DNA from: Bradyrhizobium sp. 139
Lineage (GTDB): Bacteria; Pseudomonadota; Alphaproteobacteria; Rhizobiales; Xanthobacteraceae
Direction: 5' to 3'
Length of the DNA stretch: 59,862 nucleotides
NCBI RefSeq assembly: GCF_023074175.1
Contig: NZ_JADPKS010000026.1
Location: 1 to 59,862 of the forward strand
The translations under genes and the position numbers were made by a program. Below are positions 27,805 through 37,013 of the stretch, one piece after another (within the stretch, counting starts at the first letter, position 1; the number at the start of each line of letters is the position of its first letter). The notes beneath the pieces are model-generated. The model saw only the letters and a program-made list of their open reading frames with translations. It ran no database searches and was not told the origin of the DNA.

Positions 27805-30800
27805 TTACGGCTTCGCCGGCGCCGGCGGCCCATACGCCTCGCGTTCCTTCGCTGACCTCAGCTCCCGGTCCCCCGCCAGCACGCGCTGCACCGACACGAA
27901 GAACACCGGCACCATCAGCAGCGCCAGGATCACCACCGCGATCATGCCGCCCATCACGATGGTGCCGAGCGATTGCTGGCTGGCGCCGCCGGCACCATGC
28001 GCGATCGCCATCGGCAGCACACCGCAGATAAAGGCGAGGCCGGTCATCAGGATCGGCCGGAAGCGCAGACGGCAGGCCTCGATGGTGGCTTCCACCAGCG
28101 GCTTGCCCTCCTTGCGCAGATCCTTGGCGAACTCGATGATCAGGATCGCATCCTTGGCGGCGAGGCCGATGATGGTGATCAGTCCGACGGTAAAATAGAC
28201 GTCATTGGGCAGACCGCGCAGCATCGCTGCGACCACCGCGCCGACGATGCCGAGCGGCACGGTCAAGAGCACCGCGAGCGGAATGGTCCAGCTCTCATAG
28301 AGCGCGGCAAGACACAGGAACACCACGAACACCGACAGCGCCAGCAGGAACGGCGCCTGCGAACCCGACAGCTTCTCCTGGAGCGACTGCCCGGTCCATT
28401 CATAGCCGAAGCCGCGCGGCAGCTTGCCCGCAAGCCGCTCCATCTCAGCGATCGCGTCGCCCGAGGTGAAGCCCGGCTTGGCCTCGCCGGAGATGCGCAC
28501 CGCCGGATAGTAGTTGAAGCCCGCGATCTGCGTCGGCCCACGCGCCCATTCGACTGTGCCGAAGGAAGAGAACGGCACGAGCTGACCACGGCTGTTCTTG
28601 ACGTTGTAGTTGAGGATGTCCTCGGTCCGCATGCGGTCGCGGGCATCCGCCTGCACCACGACCCGCTGCATGCGGCCGCGGTTCGGAAAGTCGTTGATGT
28701 AGTTCGAACCGAGATTGGTCGAGATCGTGTTGTTGATGTCCTCGAAGGTGACGCCGAAGGCGCCGGCCTTTTCGCGGTCGATCACGAGATTGACCACGCC
28801 AGCCTCGGGCAGGCCTTCGATATAGACCTTTTGAAGCACGGAACTGGCATTGGCCTCCGCGATCAGCTGGTCGGCGGCACGCATGAGCGCCGGATAGCCC
28901 TTCTGGCCGCGGTCCTGGAGGCGGAATGAGAAGCCCGAGGAATTGCCGAGATTGTCGATCGGCGGCGGCTGGAGCGCAGAGATCTTCGCATCGCGGATTG
29001 AAGACGACAGATCGCGGTTGATGTCGTTGACGATCGCCGCGGCGGAGTCCTTCGGCCCGCGCTCCGACCAGTCCTTCAGCGTGATGAAGGCCTGCGCGGT
29101 GTTCATGCCCTGGCCGGAGAAGCTGAAGCCGGTGAGGAACGTGACATCTTTCACACCCGGTCGCTCGGCGAGATATTTCTCGACCTTCTCGATGACGGCC
29201 TCGGTGCGAGGATACGACGAATCCGACGGCGTCTGCACGTCGGTAGTGACGAAGCCCTGGTCGTCGACCGGCAGGAAGCCGCCGGGCAGATTGACGAAGG
29301 CCCAGGAGAGACCAACCAGCAGCGCGACATAGACCAGCATCAAACGGCCGGTGCGCTTCAGCGAGAAACCGACCGTGCGGGAGTAGCCTTCCTTGCTGCC
29401 ATCGAGCATGCGGTTGAACCAGCCGAACACGCCCCTCTTCGCGTGACCGTGACCGGCGGCGACCGGCTTGAGCAAGGTCGCGCACAGCGCCGGCGTCAGC
29501 GACAGCGCCAGGAAGGCGGAGAAGCCGATCGCGGCGACCATGGTGACCGAGAACTGGCGGTAGATGATGCCGACAGAGCCCGGGAAGAACGCCATCGGCA
29601 CGAACACCGCCATCAGCACCAGCGTGATGCCGATGATGGCGCCCGATATCTGCGCCATGGCTTTCCGCGTCGCTTCCTTCGGCGGCAGACCTTCCTCGGA
29701 CATGATGCGCTCGACGTTCTCGACCACGACGATGGCGTCGTCGACGAGGATGCCGACCGCGAGCACCATGCCGAACATCGAGAGCATGTTGATGGAGTAG
29801 CCGGCGAGCAGCAGCGTGGTACACGCGCCCAGCAGCGCCACCGGCACCACGATGGTCGGAATGATGGTGTAGCGGATGTTCTGCAGGAACAGGAACATCA
29901 CCACGAACACCAGCACCACGGCTTCGACCAGCGTCGTCAGCACTTTCTTGATCGAGGCCTCGACCACGGGCGTGATGTTGTAGGGAATCTCGTAGGAGAT
30001 GTTGGCCGGGAAGAAGCGCGACAGCTCCTTCATCTTCTCCTCGACCGCGCTCGCGGTCGCCAGCGCGTTGCCAGTCGGCGACATCAGCACCGAGAGACCG
30101 GCGGTCGGCTTGCCGTTCAGGCGCGTGTTGAACTGGTAGCTGAGGCCGCCGACCTCGATGCGTGCGACGTCGCGCAACCGCACGGTCGAACCGTCGGCAT
30201 TGGCACGCAGGATGATGGCGCCGAATTCATCCGGCGAAGAGAGCTGACCCTTGACCAGCACCAGCGAGGAGGTGCGCTGGGTCGCAGTCGACGGTTCGGC
30301 GCCGATGCTGCCCGAGGCGACCTGCGCGTTCTGCGCCGCGATCGCCTTGTTGACGTCGTCGGCGGTCAGCCCGTAGCCGACCAGCTTGGCCGGATCGACC
30401 CAGACGCGCAAGCTGCGCTCGGTCGAATAGAGCGTGGCACGGCCGACGCCGGGGATACGGCGGATCTCGCCGAGCACGTTGCGGATCATGAAATCGCCGA
30501 GACCGACTTCATCGAGGCTGCCGTCGGTCGAGTTCAGCGTGATGATCTGGAGCACCGCGCTGGAGGCTTCCTCGATCAGGATACCCTGCTGGATCACCGC
30601 ACGCGGCAAACGCGCTTCGACGCGCTTGATGCGGTTCTGCACCTCGACGGAGGCGGCGCTGGTATCGGTGCCCGGCTGGAAATTGGCAATGATCTCGACT
30701 TGGCCGAGCGAGTCGCTGGTCGATTCGAAATTGAGGATGCCGGAGGCGCCGTTGAGCTCCTCCTCAATCAGGCGGGTGACGCTGTTGTAGAGGTTTTCGG

Positions 30801-30960
30801 GCGAGGCGCCGGGATAGCTGGTCGAGATCGAGATCGAGGGCGGCGCGATGATCGGATATTGCGCGATCGGCAGCAACGGGACCGCAATCGCGCCGATCAG
30901 GCAGATGAACAGCGCGACCACCCAGGCGAAGATCGGCCTGTCAATGAAGAAACTCGCCAT
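27805..30960 (-). CDS. RND multidrug efflux transporter (AcrB/MexF-like)
   Basis: A 1,051-residue inner-membrane proton antiporter of the HAE1 RND family. MASFFIDRPIFAWVVALFI is the typical start. GILVDDAIVVVENVER carries the two proton-relay Asp residues of TM4, and the second half has GLAAKDAILIIEFAKDL. Twelve hydrophobic segments and two large periplasmic loops are evident. It pumps hydrophobic drugs or solvents together with the adaptor encoded six bases upstream. No outer-membrane channel gene is present here. Confidence 0.96.
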   Translation of the reverse strand: MASFFIDRPIFAWVVALFICLIGAIAVPLLPIAQYPIIAPPSISISTSYPGASPENLYNSVTRLIEEELNGASGILNFESTSDSLGQVEIIANFQPGTDTSAASVEVQNRIKRVEARLPRAVIQQGILIEEASSAVLQIITLNSTDGSLDEVGLGDFMIRNVLGEIRRIPGVGRATLYSTERSLRVWVDPAKLVGYGLTADDVNKAIAAQNAQVASGSIGAEPSTATQRTSSLVLVKGQLSSPDEFGAIILRANADGSTVRLRDVARIEVGGLSYQFNTRLNGKPTAGLSVLMSPTGNALATASAVEEKMKELSRFFPANISYEIPYNITPVVEASIKKVLTTLVEAVVLVFVVMFLFLQNIRYTIIPTIVVPVALLGACTTLLLAGYSINMLSMFGMVLAVGILVDDAIVVVENVERIMSEEGLPPKEATRKAMAQISGAIIGITLVLMAVFVPMAFFPGSVGIIYRQFSVTMVAAIGFSAFLALSLTPALCATLLKPVAAGHGHAKRGVFGWFNRMLDGSKEGYSRTVGFSLKRTGRLMLVYVALLVGLSWAFVNLPGGFLPVDDQGFVTTDVQTPSDSSYPRTEAVIEKVEKYLAERPGVKDVTFLTGFSFSGQGMNTAQAFITLKDWSERGPKDSAAAIVNDINRDLSSSIRDAKISALQPPPIDNLGNSSGFSFRLQDRGQKGYPALMRAADQLIAEANASSVLQKVYIEGLPEAGVVNLVIDREKAGAFGVTFEDINNTISTNLGSNYINDFPNRGRMQRVVVQADARDRMRTEDILNYNVKNSRGQLVPFSSFGTVEWARGPTQIAGFNYYPAVRISGEAKPGFTSGDAIAEMERLAGKLPRGFGYEWTGQSLQEKLSGSQAPFLLALSVFVVFLCLAALYESWTIPLAVLLTVPLGIVGAVVAAMLRGLPNDVYFTVGLITIIGLAAKDAILIIEFAKDLRKEGKPLVEATIEACRLRFRPILMTGLAFICGVLPMAIAHGAGGASQQSLGTIVMGGMIAVVILALLMVPVFFVSVQRVLAGDRELRSAKEREAYGPPAPAKP

Positions 30961-30966
30961 GGCGCG

Positions 30967-32160
30967 TTACCGCGTGAGCTTCTGGGCGTGCCGGTTGTCC
31001 GCGGTGGCGTCCGCTTCCGACCAGGATTGCGGCTTGACCTTGTCGCCGGCCGCGAACTTCTGGAAGCCTTCGACCACGACCTTGTCACCGGCCTTCAGGC
31101 CTTCGGTAACGAACCAGAGTCCGTCCTGCAGCGATCCTGCGCGCACCGGCTGCACCGCGATGTGATTGTCGTCCTTGACGACGAACACCTCGCTGCCGCC
31201 GCCGCCATTGCGCTGGATCGCCTGCTGCGGCACCGCGATCGCGTCGCTATCGAGACCCTGGTCGATGCGGACGCGGACATACATGCCCGGCAGCAGCTCG
31301 CGCTTGGGATTGGGGAATTCGCCGCGCAGCGTCACCTGGCCGGTGTGGGCATCGACCTTGGCGTCGGAGAACAGCAGCTTGCCGTCGAGCGAATAGGTGG
31401 TGTTGTCGTCGAGCACGAGGCGCACCTTGGCGGCATCGGCGGCGATGCGCTCGAGATCGCCGCTCTCGAAGGCGCGGCGGAGCTGGTTGAGCTCGGTCAC
31501 CGACTGGGTGAAATCTGCATAGATGGGATCGAGCTGCTGGATGCTGGCGAGGTTGGTCTCGTTCTGCACCGCGAGCGCACCCTCGCTGACCAGCGCCGCA
31601 CCGACGACGCCGTCGATCGGCGCGCGCACGGTGGCATAGTCGAGATTGAATTTTGCGCGCGCGAGATCGGCCTTGCGGCCTTCGACCTCGGCATGGGCCT
31701 GACGCTCGGCCGCGATCGCCTTCTCGTTCTCGGCTTCCGGGGCGGCGCGATCCTTGGTGAGGGTGGCGATGCGGTGCGCCTGCTGCCTGGCCTGCATCAG
31801 CGCGGCCTCGGCCTTGGCGACGGCAGCCTCGTTGGCCATCACCTCGACCTCGAAGGGACGCGGATCGATGCGGTAGAGCGGATCGCCCGCCTTCACCTCG
31901 CTGCCTTGGCGGAACAGGCGCTCGACCACGATGCCGGAGACGCGCGGCCGCACGTCCGAGACGCGCGTCGGCGCGATGCGGCCCGGCAGCTCGCGCACCA
32001 CGGCGCGCGGCTGAGGCTTCACGATGACGATACTGACATCAGGATCGGCGGGCCGGGCGGCGGATACGGCGGAGCTGGATTCGTCGCAGCCCGCGAGCAA
32101 CGGCGTAAAGGCCGCGAGCATCACTGCAACGCATGCCGATCGCGCGCGAAGTCCTGACAT
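30967..32160 (-). CDS. RND efflux periplasmic adaptor lipoprotein
   Basis: A 397-residue membrane-fusion protein started at MSGLRARSACVAVML, a lipoprotein signal with lipobox LLAGC (C25). The longer frame to 32364 lacks protein character. Features are ELPGRIAPTRVSDVRPRVSG and GSEVKAGDPLYRIDP (lipoyl-type half), a helical hairpin rich in AEAALMQARQQAH, then DYATVRAPIDGVVG. It bridges the RND pump to an outer-membrane channel. The pump gene begins six bases after its stop. The 458 bases upstream (32161-32618) show no gene and no regulator gene. Confidence 0.94.
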   Translation of the reverse strand: MSGLRARSACVAVMLAAFTPLLAGCDESSSAVSAARPADPDVSIVIVKPQPRAVVRELPGRIAPTRVSDVRPRVSGIVVERLFRQGSEVKAGDPLYRIDPRPFEVEVMANEAAVAKAEAALMQARQQAHRIATLTKDRAAPEAENEKAIAAERQAHAEVEGRKADLARAKFNLDYATVRAPIDGVVGAALVSEGALAVQNETNLASIQQLDPIYADFTQSVTELNQLRRAFESGDLERIAADAAKVRLVLDDNTTYSLDGKLLFSDAKVDAHTGQVTLRGEFPNPKRELLPGMYVRVRIDQGLDSDAIAVPQQAIQRNGGGGSEVFVVKDDNHIAVQPVRAGSLQDGLWFVTEGLKAGDKVVVEGFQKFAAGDKVKPQSWSEADATADNRHAQKLTR

Positions 32161-32618
32161 GAAGTGGGGTGCCCCGATGTTGTTGAAACCGATGACGCTC
32201 CGCGCAATGCCCGTTCTAGGCTGTTCCGCGCGGTTGATACCGTCAAAATAGAATGGACTTGCTGCGATGCAACCATCCCGCAGGCGGCTCAATGTCACAC
32301 CGCCTATGGCGCTGAGCTCAGAGCGCTTTTTATGCATCACCGGATTGTGAGTCGGGAGTTCCATCGCACACTGCGACAGAACAACGCAACGCCGTGATGT
32401 CCAATATGACGTGGTGGAGAGTTCGCGGAGCGCCTTTGCTGGCCGTAAGGGCAGTTTTGAACATCACTCGGTGTGACGCTTCAGTGGACGACCGCGCTCC
32501 GTAGAAGCAGATGAGAGCTCCGCATTTGGCTTCGCCTGGTCAGAGCACGGGCCTGAGTGCCGCAAGAGCCCGCCGTGGCGATGAGGCACGTGCGGGGCTT
32601 GCAAGATGGTCAGCGTAC

Positions 32619-33023
32619 TTATCGCTTGGCAGGCGGACCACTCTTGTTGCCCGGCAATCCCTTGACGTTCGCCGGGTCCTGCTCCTGCACCGATAGGTTT
32701 TGAGACGCTGAGCCGGTGGTTCCGGTATGAGCTGGCGGCCCGTTCTTGTTGCCAGGAGCACCCGCAATTCCTGCACCTGAGTTCTGTGCACTCGGCGCCG
32801 TCGCCGCGCTGCCGGAGTCGGTGTGAGTAGCGCTGCCCGGGACGTGAGCCGCCGATCCAGGCTTCTCCTGTTCCGAGACGTAACCCGAGGCACCAGAGTT
32901 CTGAGTTTTGATACCTTTGTCGGCTTCATTCTGGAGGTTATGCGATGGCGAAGCCTGCTGCGCCATCGCCGGTGCCGTATAGCCGGCTACCACGGCAATT
33001 GCTGTGAGTGCGAGGTACCGCAT
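32619..33023 (-). CDS. Small exported low-complexity protein with PGNKxGPPA motifs
   Basis: A 134-residue protein started at MRYLALTAIAVVAGY, with a signal peptide cleaved near MAQQA and a ggaggaaacatc ribosome binding site. The mature part is disordered and rich in Ser, Gly, Ala, Asn and Pro. A PGNKxGPPA motif occurs twice, as APGNKNGPPAHTG and as LPGNKSGPPAKR at the C-terminus. Similar motifs recur, from memory, in small Bradyrhizobium exported proteins of unknown function. Confidence 0.7.
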   Translation of the reverse strand: MRYLALTAIAVVAGYTAPAMAQQASPSHNLQNEADKGIKTQNSGASGYVSEQEKPGSAAHVPGSATHTDSGSAATAPSAQNSGAGIAGAPGNKNGPPAHTGTTGSASQNLSVQEQDPANVKGLPGNKSGPPAKR

Positions 33024-33116
33024 GATGTTTCCTCCTGGATTGTTTGCCGATAACAAAGGAGGAGCCCGACGTTTCCGATCGCCGCCGGAATTCTTTGCAA
33101 GCCCGCAAGCGCAGAT

Positions 33117-33751
33117 TCACCACGTGAGGCGGAAGCTGCCGGCGCCCTTGTAGTTGCAGTTGTCCGCGCCGTTCCGAACATCTCGACCGAGACAATGCGG
33201 TCGAGTTGCCCATCGGGCGGAAACACGTTCATGTCCGCGGTGACCACGCGCAGGGTTCAGGAGCAAATGCTGCCGCGCCTCCTCCTCGACATAGGCGCGC
33301 TGGGCCTGCGAGCTCGACACCGCCGTCACCTTACGTGCGGAAACTGCCGCGCCATCCACAGCGACAGCGAGCCCCAGCCGCAGCCGAGTTCGAGGATGGT
33401 CTGACCGTCGGCGAGAGCGGCGTGCTCGACGGTCTGGCGCAGCGCCTCCTCCTCCTCCTCCGCTTCCCGCAAGGTGGTCGCATCGGACTTGTAGAAGCAG
33501 GACGAATATTTGCGGTTGGGGCCGAGCACCTCCGCAAAGAACGAAGCGGGCACCTCGTCACGCCCGGCATTGACGGCATCCGCGTCCCCGGCGATCGGCC
33601 GCAAGATCATCCGCCCGGCCAAGGCGGCATCATCGGCCGCGCCCAGCGCGGACAGGCGCGCCGCCATGCGGGAGCACAGGCGCTGTATCGCGGCGCGGAT
33701 CACAACGTCCGGCAGCGGCACGCGTTCGGCAGTCCCGATGATCGCGGACAC
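33117..33751 (-). pseudogene. Decayed cyclopropane-fatty-acid-synthase-like methyltransferase
   Basis: On the minus strand, residues from MSAIIGTAERVPLP through NRKYSSCFYKSDATTL to ILELGCGWGSLSLWMARQF match the start and SAM-binding motif of CFA synthase-like methyltransferases. The frame then breaks near 33330. The protein resumes in another frame as KVTAVSSSQAQRAYVEE, breaks again near 33252 (an extra C in AACCCTGCG), and resumes as VVTADMNVFPPDG and RIVSVEMF. The homology ends there, and the remaining half of the enzyme is absent. A further frame ends NCNYKGAGSFRLTW at 33117-33119, perhaps the tail of a different deleted gene. Confidence 0.75.
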
Positions 33752-33954
33752 GACTCATGCGACCACTCCGTCTTTGGACGGCAGGGGGAAAGTGCGACCT
33801 GAACCTGTGGAATGCCGACGATTTGCGAAGTACGTCTTTACCAAAGCGCGGTTTCAGCTTTGAGTTCCGCACCTCTCCCCGAAATCGGCGCATCCGGCGC
33901 TTTTTTTGGGCTGCCGCTGTGCCATAGTGCGCCCCGCAAGCAAGTTCGTAACGG

Positions 33955-34986
33955 ATGATACCGGCCATGCCGTCTGGCGCCTCGCCCCGCTCCCCCATGG
34001 ATATCGAATACACCAAGCTATCCTCGCCCAGCGTTTTCCTGGTGCGGATGCTGGTCTTCCTCGTGCTCTGCACCCTGGTGGGCGTGGTGCTTTACAAGCA
34101 GATCATCCAGGCCTTCTTCGCCAATCCCGGGCTCAATGCCCTGATCGGCGGCGTGCTGTTCATCGGCATCATCCTGGCCTTCCGCCAGGTGATCCGGCTC
34201 TACCCTGAAGTCTCCTGGGTCAACAATTTCCGCATCGCCGATCCCGGCCTTGCGCCGGCCCGGCACCCCAAACTGCTGGCGCCCATGGCGATGATCCTGG
34301 GCGGCGAGCGCACCGGGCGGATGAGCATCACCCAGACCACCATGCGGCACCTGCTCGACTCGATCGCGACCCGCCTGGACGAGGCCCGGGACATCTCCCG
34401 CTACATGACCGGCCTCCTGGTCTTCCTCGGCCTGCTCGGCACCTTCTGGGGCCTCATCGAGACGGTCGGCTCGGTCGGCAAGGTGATCGACGGGCTCAAG
34501 GTCGGCGGCGATTCCGGCGCGTTGTTCGACACGCTGAAGGAAGGCCTCGCCGCCCCGCTCGGCGGCATGGGCATCTCGTTCTCGAGCTCGCTGTTCGGCC
34601 TCGCCGGCTCGCTGATCCTGGGCTTCCTCGACCTGCAGTCGAGCCAGGCGCAGAACCGCTTCTACACCGATCTGGAAGACTGGCTCGCCACCACCGTGCG
34701 CGAATATGGTCGCGGCGATATAGCTGTCGCCGCCGGCGGCGGTGGCGTTGCGAGCGGTGAGCTCCAGGCCGCGGTCGAGCGGCTGCGCTCGGTGATCGAG
34801 GAAGGCAGCGCCAGCCGCGGCACCACGGCGGCGATGGCGAGCCTTGCCGAAGCGATCCAGGCGCTGGTCTCGCACATGCGGACCGAGCAGCAGATGATCC
34901 GCGAATGGGCCGACGGCCAGGGCGAGCAGAACCGTGATATCCGCCGCCTGCTGGAGCGCATCGCGCGCCAGCCGGAAAAGAGCTGA
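33955..34986 (+). CDS. MotA/TolQ/ExbB-like proton channel subunit
   Basis: A 343-residue membrane protein. Two N-terminal helices (about residues 27-60), then a cytoplasmic segment, and two later helices with GLLVFLGLLGTFWGLIETV and GMGISFSSSLFGLAGSLILG, which is the MotA/TolQ/ExbB channel signature. A C-terminal coiled region ends DIRRLLERIARQPEKS. Methionines at 33955, 33967 and 33997 are all possible starts. It precedes by 24 bases a MotB/OmpA-like partner, so the two probably form an ion-driven stator. No flagellar genes are near. Confidence 0.85.
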   Translation: MIPAMPSGASPRSPMDIEYTKLSSPSVFLVRMLVFLVLCTLVGVVLYKQIIQAFFANPGLNALIGGVLFIGIILAFRQVIRLYPEVSWVNNFRIADPGLAPARHPKLLAPMAMILGGERTGRMSITQTTMRHLLDSIATRLDEARDISRYMTGLLVFLGLLGTFWGLIETVGSVGKVIDGLKVGGDSGALFDTLKEGLAAPLGGMGISFSSSLFGLAGSLILGFLDLQSSQAQNRFYTDLEDWLATTVREYGRGDIAVAAGGGGVASGELQAAVERLRSVIEEGSASRGTTAAMASLAEAIQALVSHMRTEQQMIREWADGQGEQNRDIRRLLERIARQPEKS

Positions 34987-35010
34987 GCAATTTAACTCCG
35001 AGAGGCGATA

Positions 35011-36039
35011 ATGGCCCTAGCCCGCGGCCGCCGCAGCGATGGCGCCTTCAACTACTGGCCCGGCTTCGTCGACGCGCTGTCGACGCTGGTGCTGTCGATC
35101 GTGTTCCTGCTGTCGGTGTTCCTGGTCGTGCAGTTCTTCCTCTCGCAGGAGGTCACCGGCAAGGACAAGGCGCTGGAGCTGCTCAACGCCAAGATCGCGC
35201 AGCTCAACGAACTCTTGTCGCTGGAGAAACTCGGCAAGCTCACGCTCGACGACCAGGTCTCGCAATTGAAAGCGGGCCTCGCCTCGGCCGAGACCGAGCG
35301 TGATCGGATCAAGGGCCTCTATGACGGACTCGCTGCCGCCGGCAACGACGCGCAGGGCAAGACCTCCGAGCTCGGCAAGGCGCTGGATTCGGAGAAGGCG
35401 GTTTCGGCGCGGGCGCTGGCACAGATAGAGGTGCTGAACCAGCAGATCAGCGCGCTGCGGCGGCAACTGGCGGCGCTGGAAGAAGCGCTCGACGCCTCCG
35501 AAAAGCGCGACAAGGAATCGCAGAACCGTATCGCCGATCTCGGTTCTCGCTTGAACGTTGCCTTGGCGCAGCGTGTGCAGGAATTGTCGCGCTATCGGTC
35601 GGAATTCTTCGGCCGGCTGCGCGCCATCCTCGGCAATCGCCCGGACATCCGCATCGTCGGCGACCGCTTCGTGTTCCAGTCCGAAGTGTTCTTCGACACC
35701 GGACAGGCGATGTTGCTGCCGGAGGGCCGCGCCGAGCTCGACACCCTGGCGGCCGCGCTGATCGAGCTCGACAAGAAGATCCCGAACGAGATCCCGTGGG
35801 TGCTGCGCGTCGATGGCCACACCGACGTGCGGCCGGTGAACGGTCCGAACTTCAAATCGAACTGGGACCTGTCGGCCGCCCGTTCGATCTCGGTGGTGCA
35901 ATACCTGGTCTCGCTCGGCGTGCCCGCCCAGCGCCTCGTCGCGGCCGGCTTCGGCGAATTCCAGCCGCTCGACACCGCCAACACGGAAGAGGCCTACAAG
36001 CGCAACCGCCGCATCGAGCTGAAGCTGACGGAGCGGTAG
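35011..36039 (+). CDS. MotB/OmpA-like peptidoglycan-binding stator partner
   Basis: A 342-residue protein with one N-terminal helix (about residues 18-45, VDALSTLVLSIVFLLSVFL), a coiled coil from about 50 to 180 (KDKALELLNAKIAQLNELL), and an OmpA-like domain at 210-340 (VFFDTGQAMLLPEGRAELD, RVDGHTDVRPV, NRRIELKL). The layout is that of MotB/TolR-type stators with an unusually long coiled coil. It is paired with the MotA/TolQ-like gene upstream and overlaps the GNAT gene start by one base. Confidence 0.88.
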   Translation: MALARGRRSDGAFNYWPGFVDALSTLVLSIVFLLSVFLVVQFFLSQEVTGKDKALELLNAKIAQLNELLSLEKLGKLTLDDQVSQLKAGLASAETERDRIKGLYDGLAAAGNDAQGKTSELGKALDSEKAVSARALAQIEVLNQQISALRRQLAALEEALDASEKRDKESQNRIADLGSRLNVALAQRVQELSRYRSEFFGRLRAILGNRPDIRIVGDRFVFQSEVFFDTGQAMLLPEGRAELDTLAAALIELDKKIPNEIPWVLRVDGHTDVRPVNGPNFKSNWDLSAARSISVVQYLVSLGVPAQRLVAAGFGEFQPLDTANTEEAYKRNRRIELKLTER

Positions 36040-36485
36040 TGACCGCCCTGCGCCTCCGCCCCTACCGCCCCGAGGACGAAGCCGCCTCAATCGACCTCTG
36101 GCATCGCAGCTGGCAGCAGGCCTATCCGCAGATCGATTTCGCCGCCCGCCTCGAATGGTGGCGCGCGCGCTGGCGCAAGGATCTGGTGCCGAAAGCCTCG
36201 ATCGTCGTCGCCGAACAGGACGGCGTGCCGACCGGCTTCGTCACCATCGACGGCGAAGGCTATCTCGACCAGCTCGTGGTCGATCCCGCGCACTGGGGCT
36301 CGGATGCAGCGAGGCTGCTGCTGGATGAGGCCAAGCGCCTGTCACCGTCAGGCGTCACGCTGCTCGTCAACAAAGATAACGCCCGCGCCATCCGCTTCTA
36401 CGAGCGCAACGGCTTTGCGCATGCCGGCGATGATTTGAATCCCACCTCGGGACGGCCGGTGCTGAAGATGATTTGGCGGGCGTGA
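36039..36485 (+). CDS. GNAT family N-acetyltransferase (GTG start)
   Basis: The start is GTG at 36039, sharing a base with the TAG stop of the upstream OmpA-like gene (TAGTG). The product is a 148-residue GNAT protein: LRPYRPEDEAASIDLWHRSW at the start, YLDQLVVDPAHWGSDAARLLL as the acetyl-CoA region, then LLVNKDNARAIRFYERNGF. The substrate is unknown. The upstream frame from 35796 is a shadow of the OmpA-like gene. Overlap with the stator pair suggests cotranscription. Confidence 0.88.
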   Translation: MTALRLRPYRPEDEAASIDLWHRSWQQAYPQIDFAARLEWWRARWRKDLVPKASIVVAEQDGVPTGFVTIDGEGYLDQLVVDPAHWGSDAARLLLDEAKRLSPSGVTLLVNKDNARAIRFYERNGFAHAGDDLNPTSGRPVLKMIWRA

Positions 36486-36543
36486 CGCCTGTCACGTCGG
36501 GATCCCCGGGCGTGAGTTATTCGTTGTTCCTTTGGGAGCAGCG

Positions 36544-36831
36544 ATGACAAGCAGATGGAGACGATCGATGCGGCTGAGCGACCTGGCCAAGGGGTCTTCG
36601 GTCTTTCTGGGCGTCATCGTCGCCGGATATCTGTCGACGACCTATGTCGACCAGCGTCTTGCCACACCGCTCAAGACGGCGAGTGCTCCTGCTCCGACGA
36701 GCGATCCTGCTCCGACGAGCAGTCCCGTTCCAACGAACACCCCTGCGCCATCGGCCTGTGTCGGTGAGGACGGGAGCTGGAAGAACTGGCTGTGGCCGAA
36801 TGTGCCGACGCTCTCGCCGAAGTGCCGATAA
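36544..36831 (+). CDS. Small membrane-anchored Pro/Thr-rich protein
   Basis: A 95-residue protein. The ATG at 36544 follows tgggagcagcg. One hydrophobic helix (about 17-32, KGSSVFLGVIVAGYLS) is followed by a linker made of repeated APTS, DPAPTS and PVPTNTP units and a short Cys-containing C-terminus (CVGEDGSWKNWLWPN). The two cysteines could form a disulfide in the periplasm. No family is recognised. The Pro/Thr repeat arises from a short imperfect DNA repeat at 36690-36750. Confidence 0.6.
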   Translation: MTSRWRRSMRLSDLAKGSSVFLGVIVAGYLSTTYVDQRLATPLKTASAPAPTSDPAPTSSPVPTNTPAPSACVGEDGSWKNWLWPNVPTLSPKCR

Positions 36832-36855
36832 AATCCGTGCTCCAAAACTAAAATG

Positions 36856-36950
36856 TCGAAACAATCCCATGCACAGTAGCCGGTGACAGCGGAATCAACG
36901 GCTTGCGCAGGCTACAAAGCCCTTTGACACGTCGGGCAAAACAGGAGCAT
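36856..36950. repeat. Dispersed ~100-bp repeat, copy 2 (catgcacagtagccgg family)
   Basis: Second copy of the 13018-13116 element, with the conserved blocks cccatgcacagtagccgg, gcttgcgc and cgtcgggcaaaacagg. It lies in the 312-base gap 36832-37143, whose remainder holds the palindromic repeat at 37014-37110. Confidence 0.75.
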
Positions 36951-37013
36951 TTTGCTACGATTGGGCACTGAGGCTGTTGGGGCTCGAAGCTCCCTCTAAA
37001 AGCTCCGCTGTCA

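Noticed and set aside
29443..32157. Plus-strand open frame of 904 codons opposite the RND pump genes
   Set aside because: The low-complexity His/Arg/Asp-rich product and complete coverage by two well-supported minus-strand genes mark it as a composition artefact.
32234..32246. FixK/FNR box upstream of the efflux operon (ttgat-acc-gtcaa)
   Set aside because: The spacing between the half sites is three instead of four bases, so it does not fit the FNR/FixK consensus.
33955..36039. Zorya anti-phage system (ZorA/ZorB-like pair)
   Set aside because: The stator pair resembles ZorAB in layout, but no ZorC, ZorD or ZorE gene is next to it. The neighbour is a GNAT acetyltransferase and the region looks like core chromosome.
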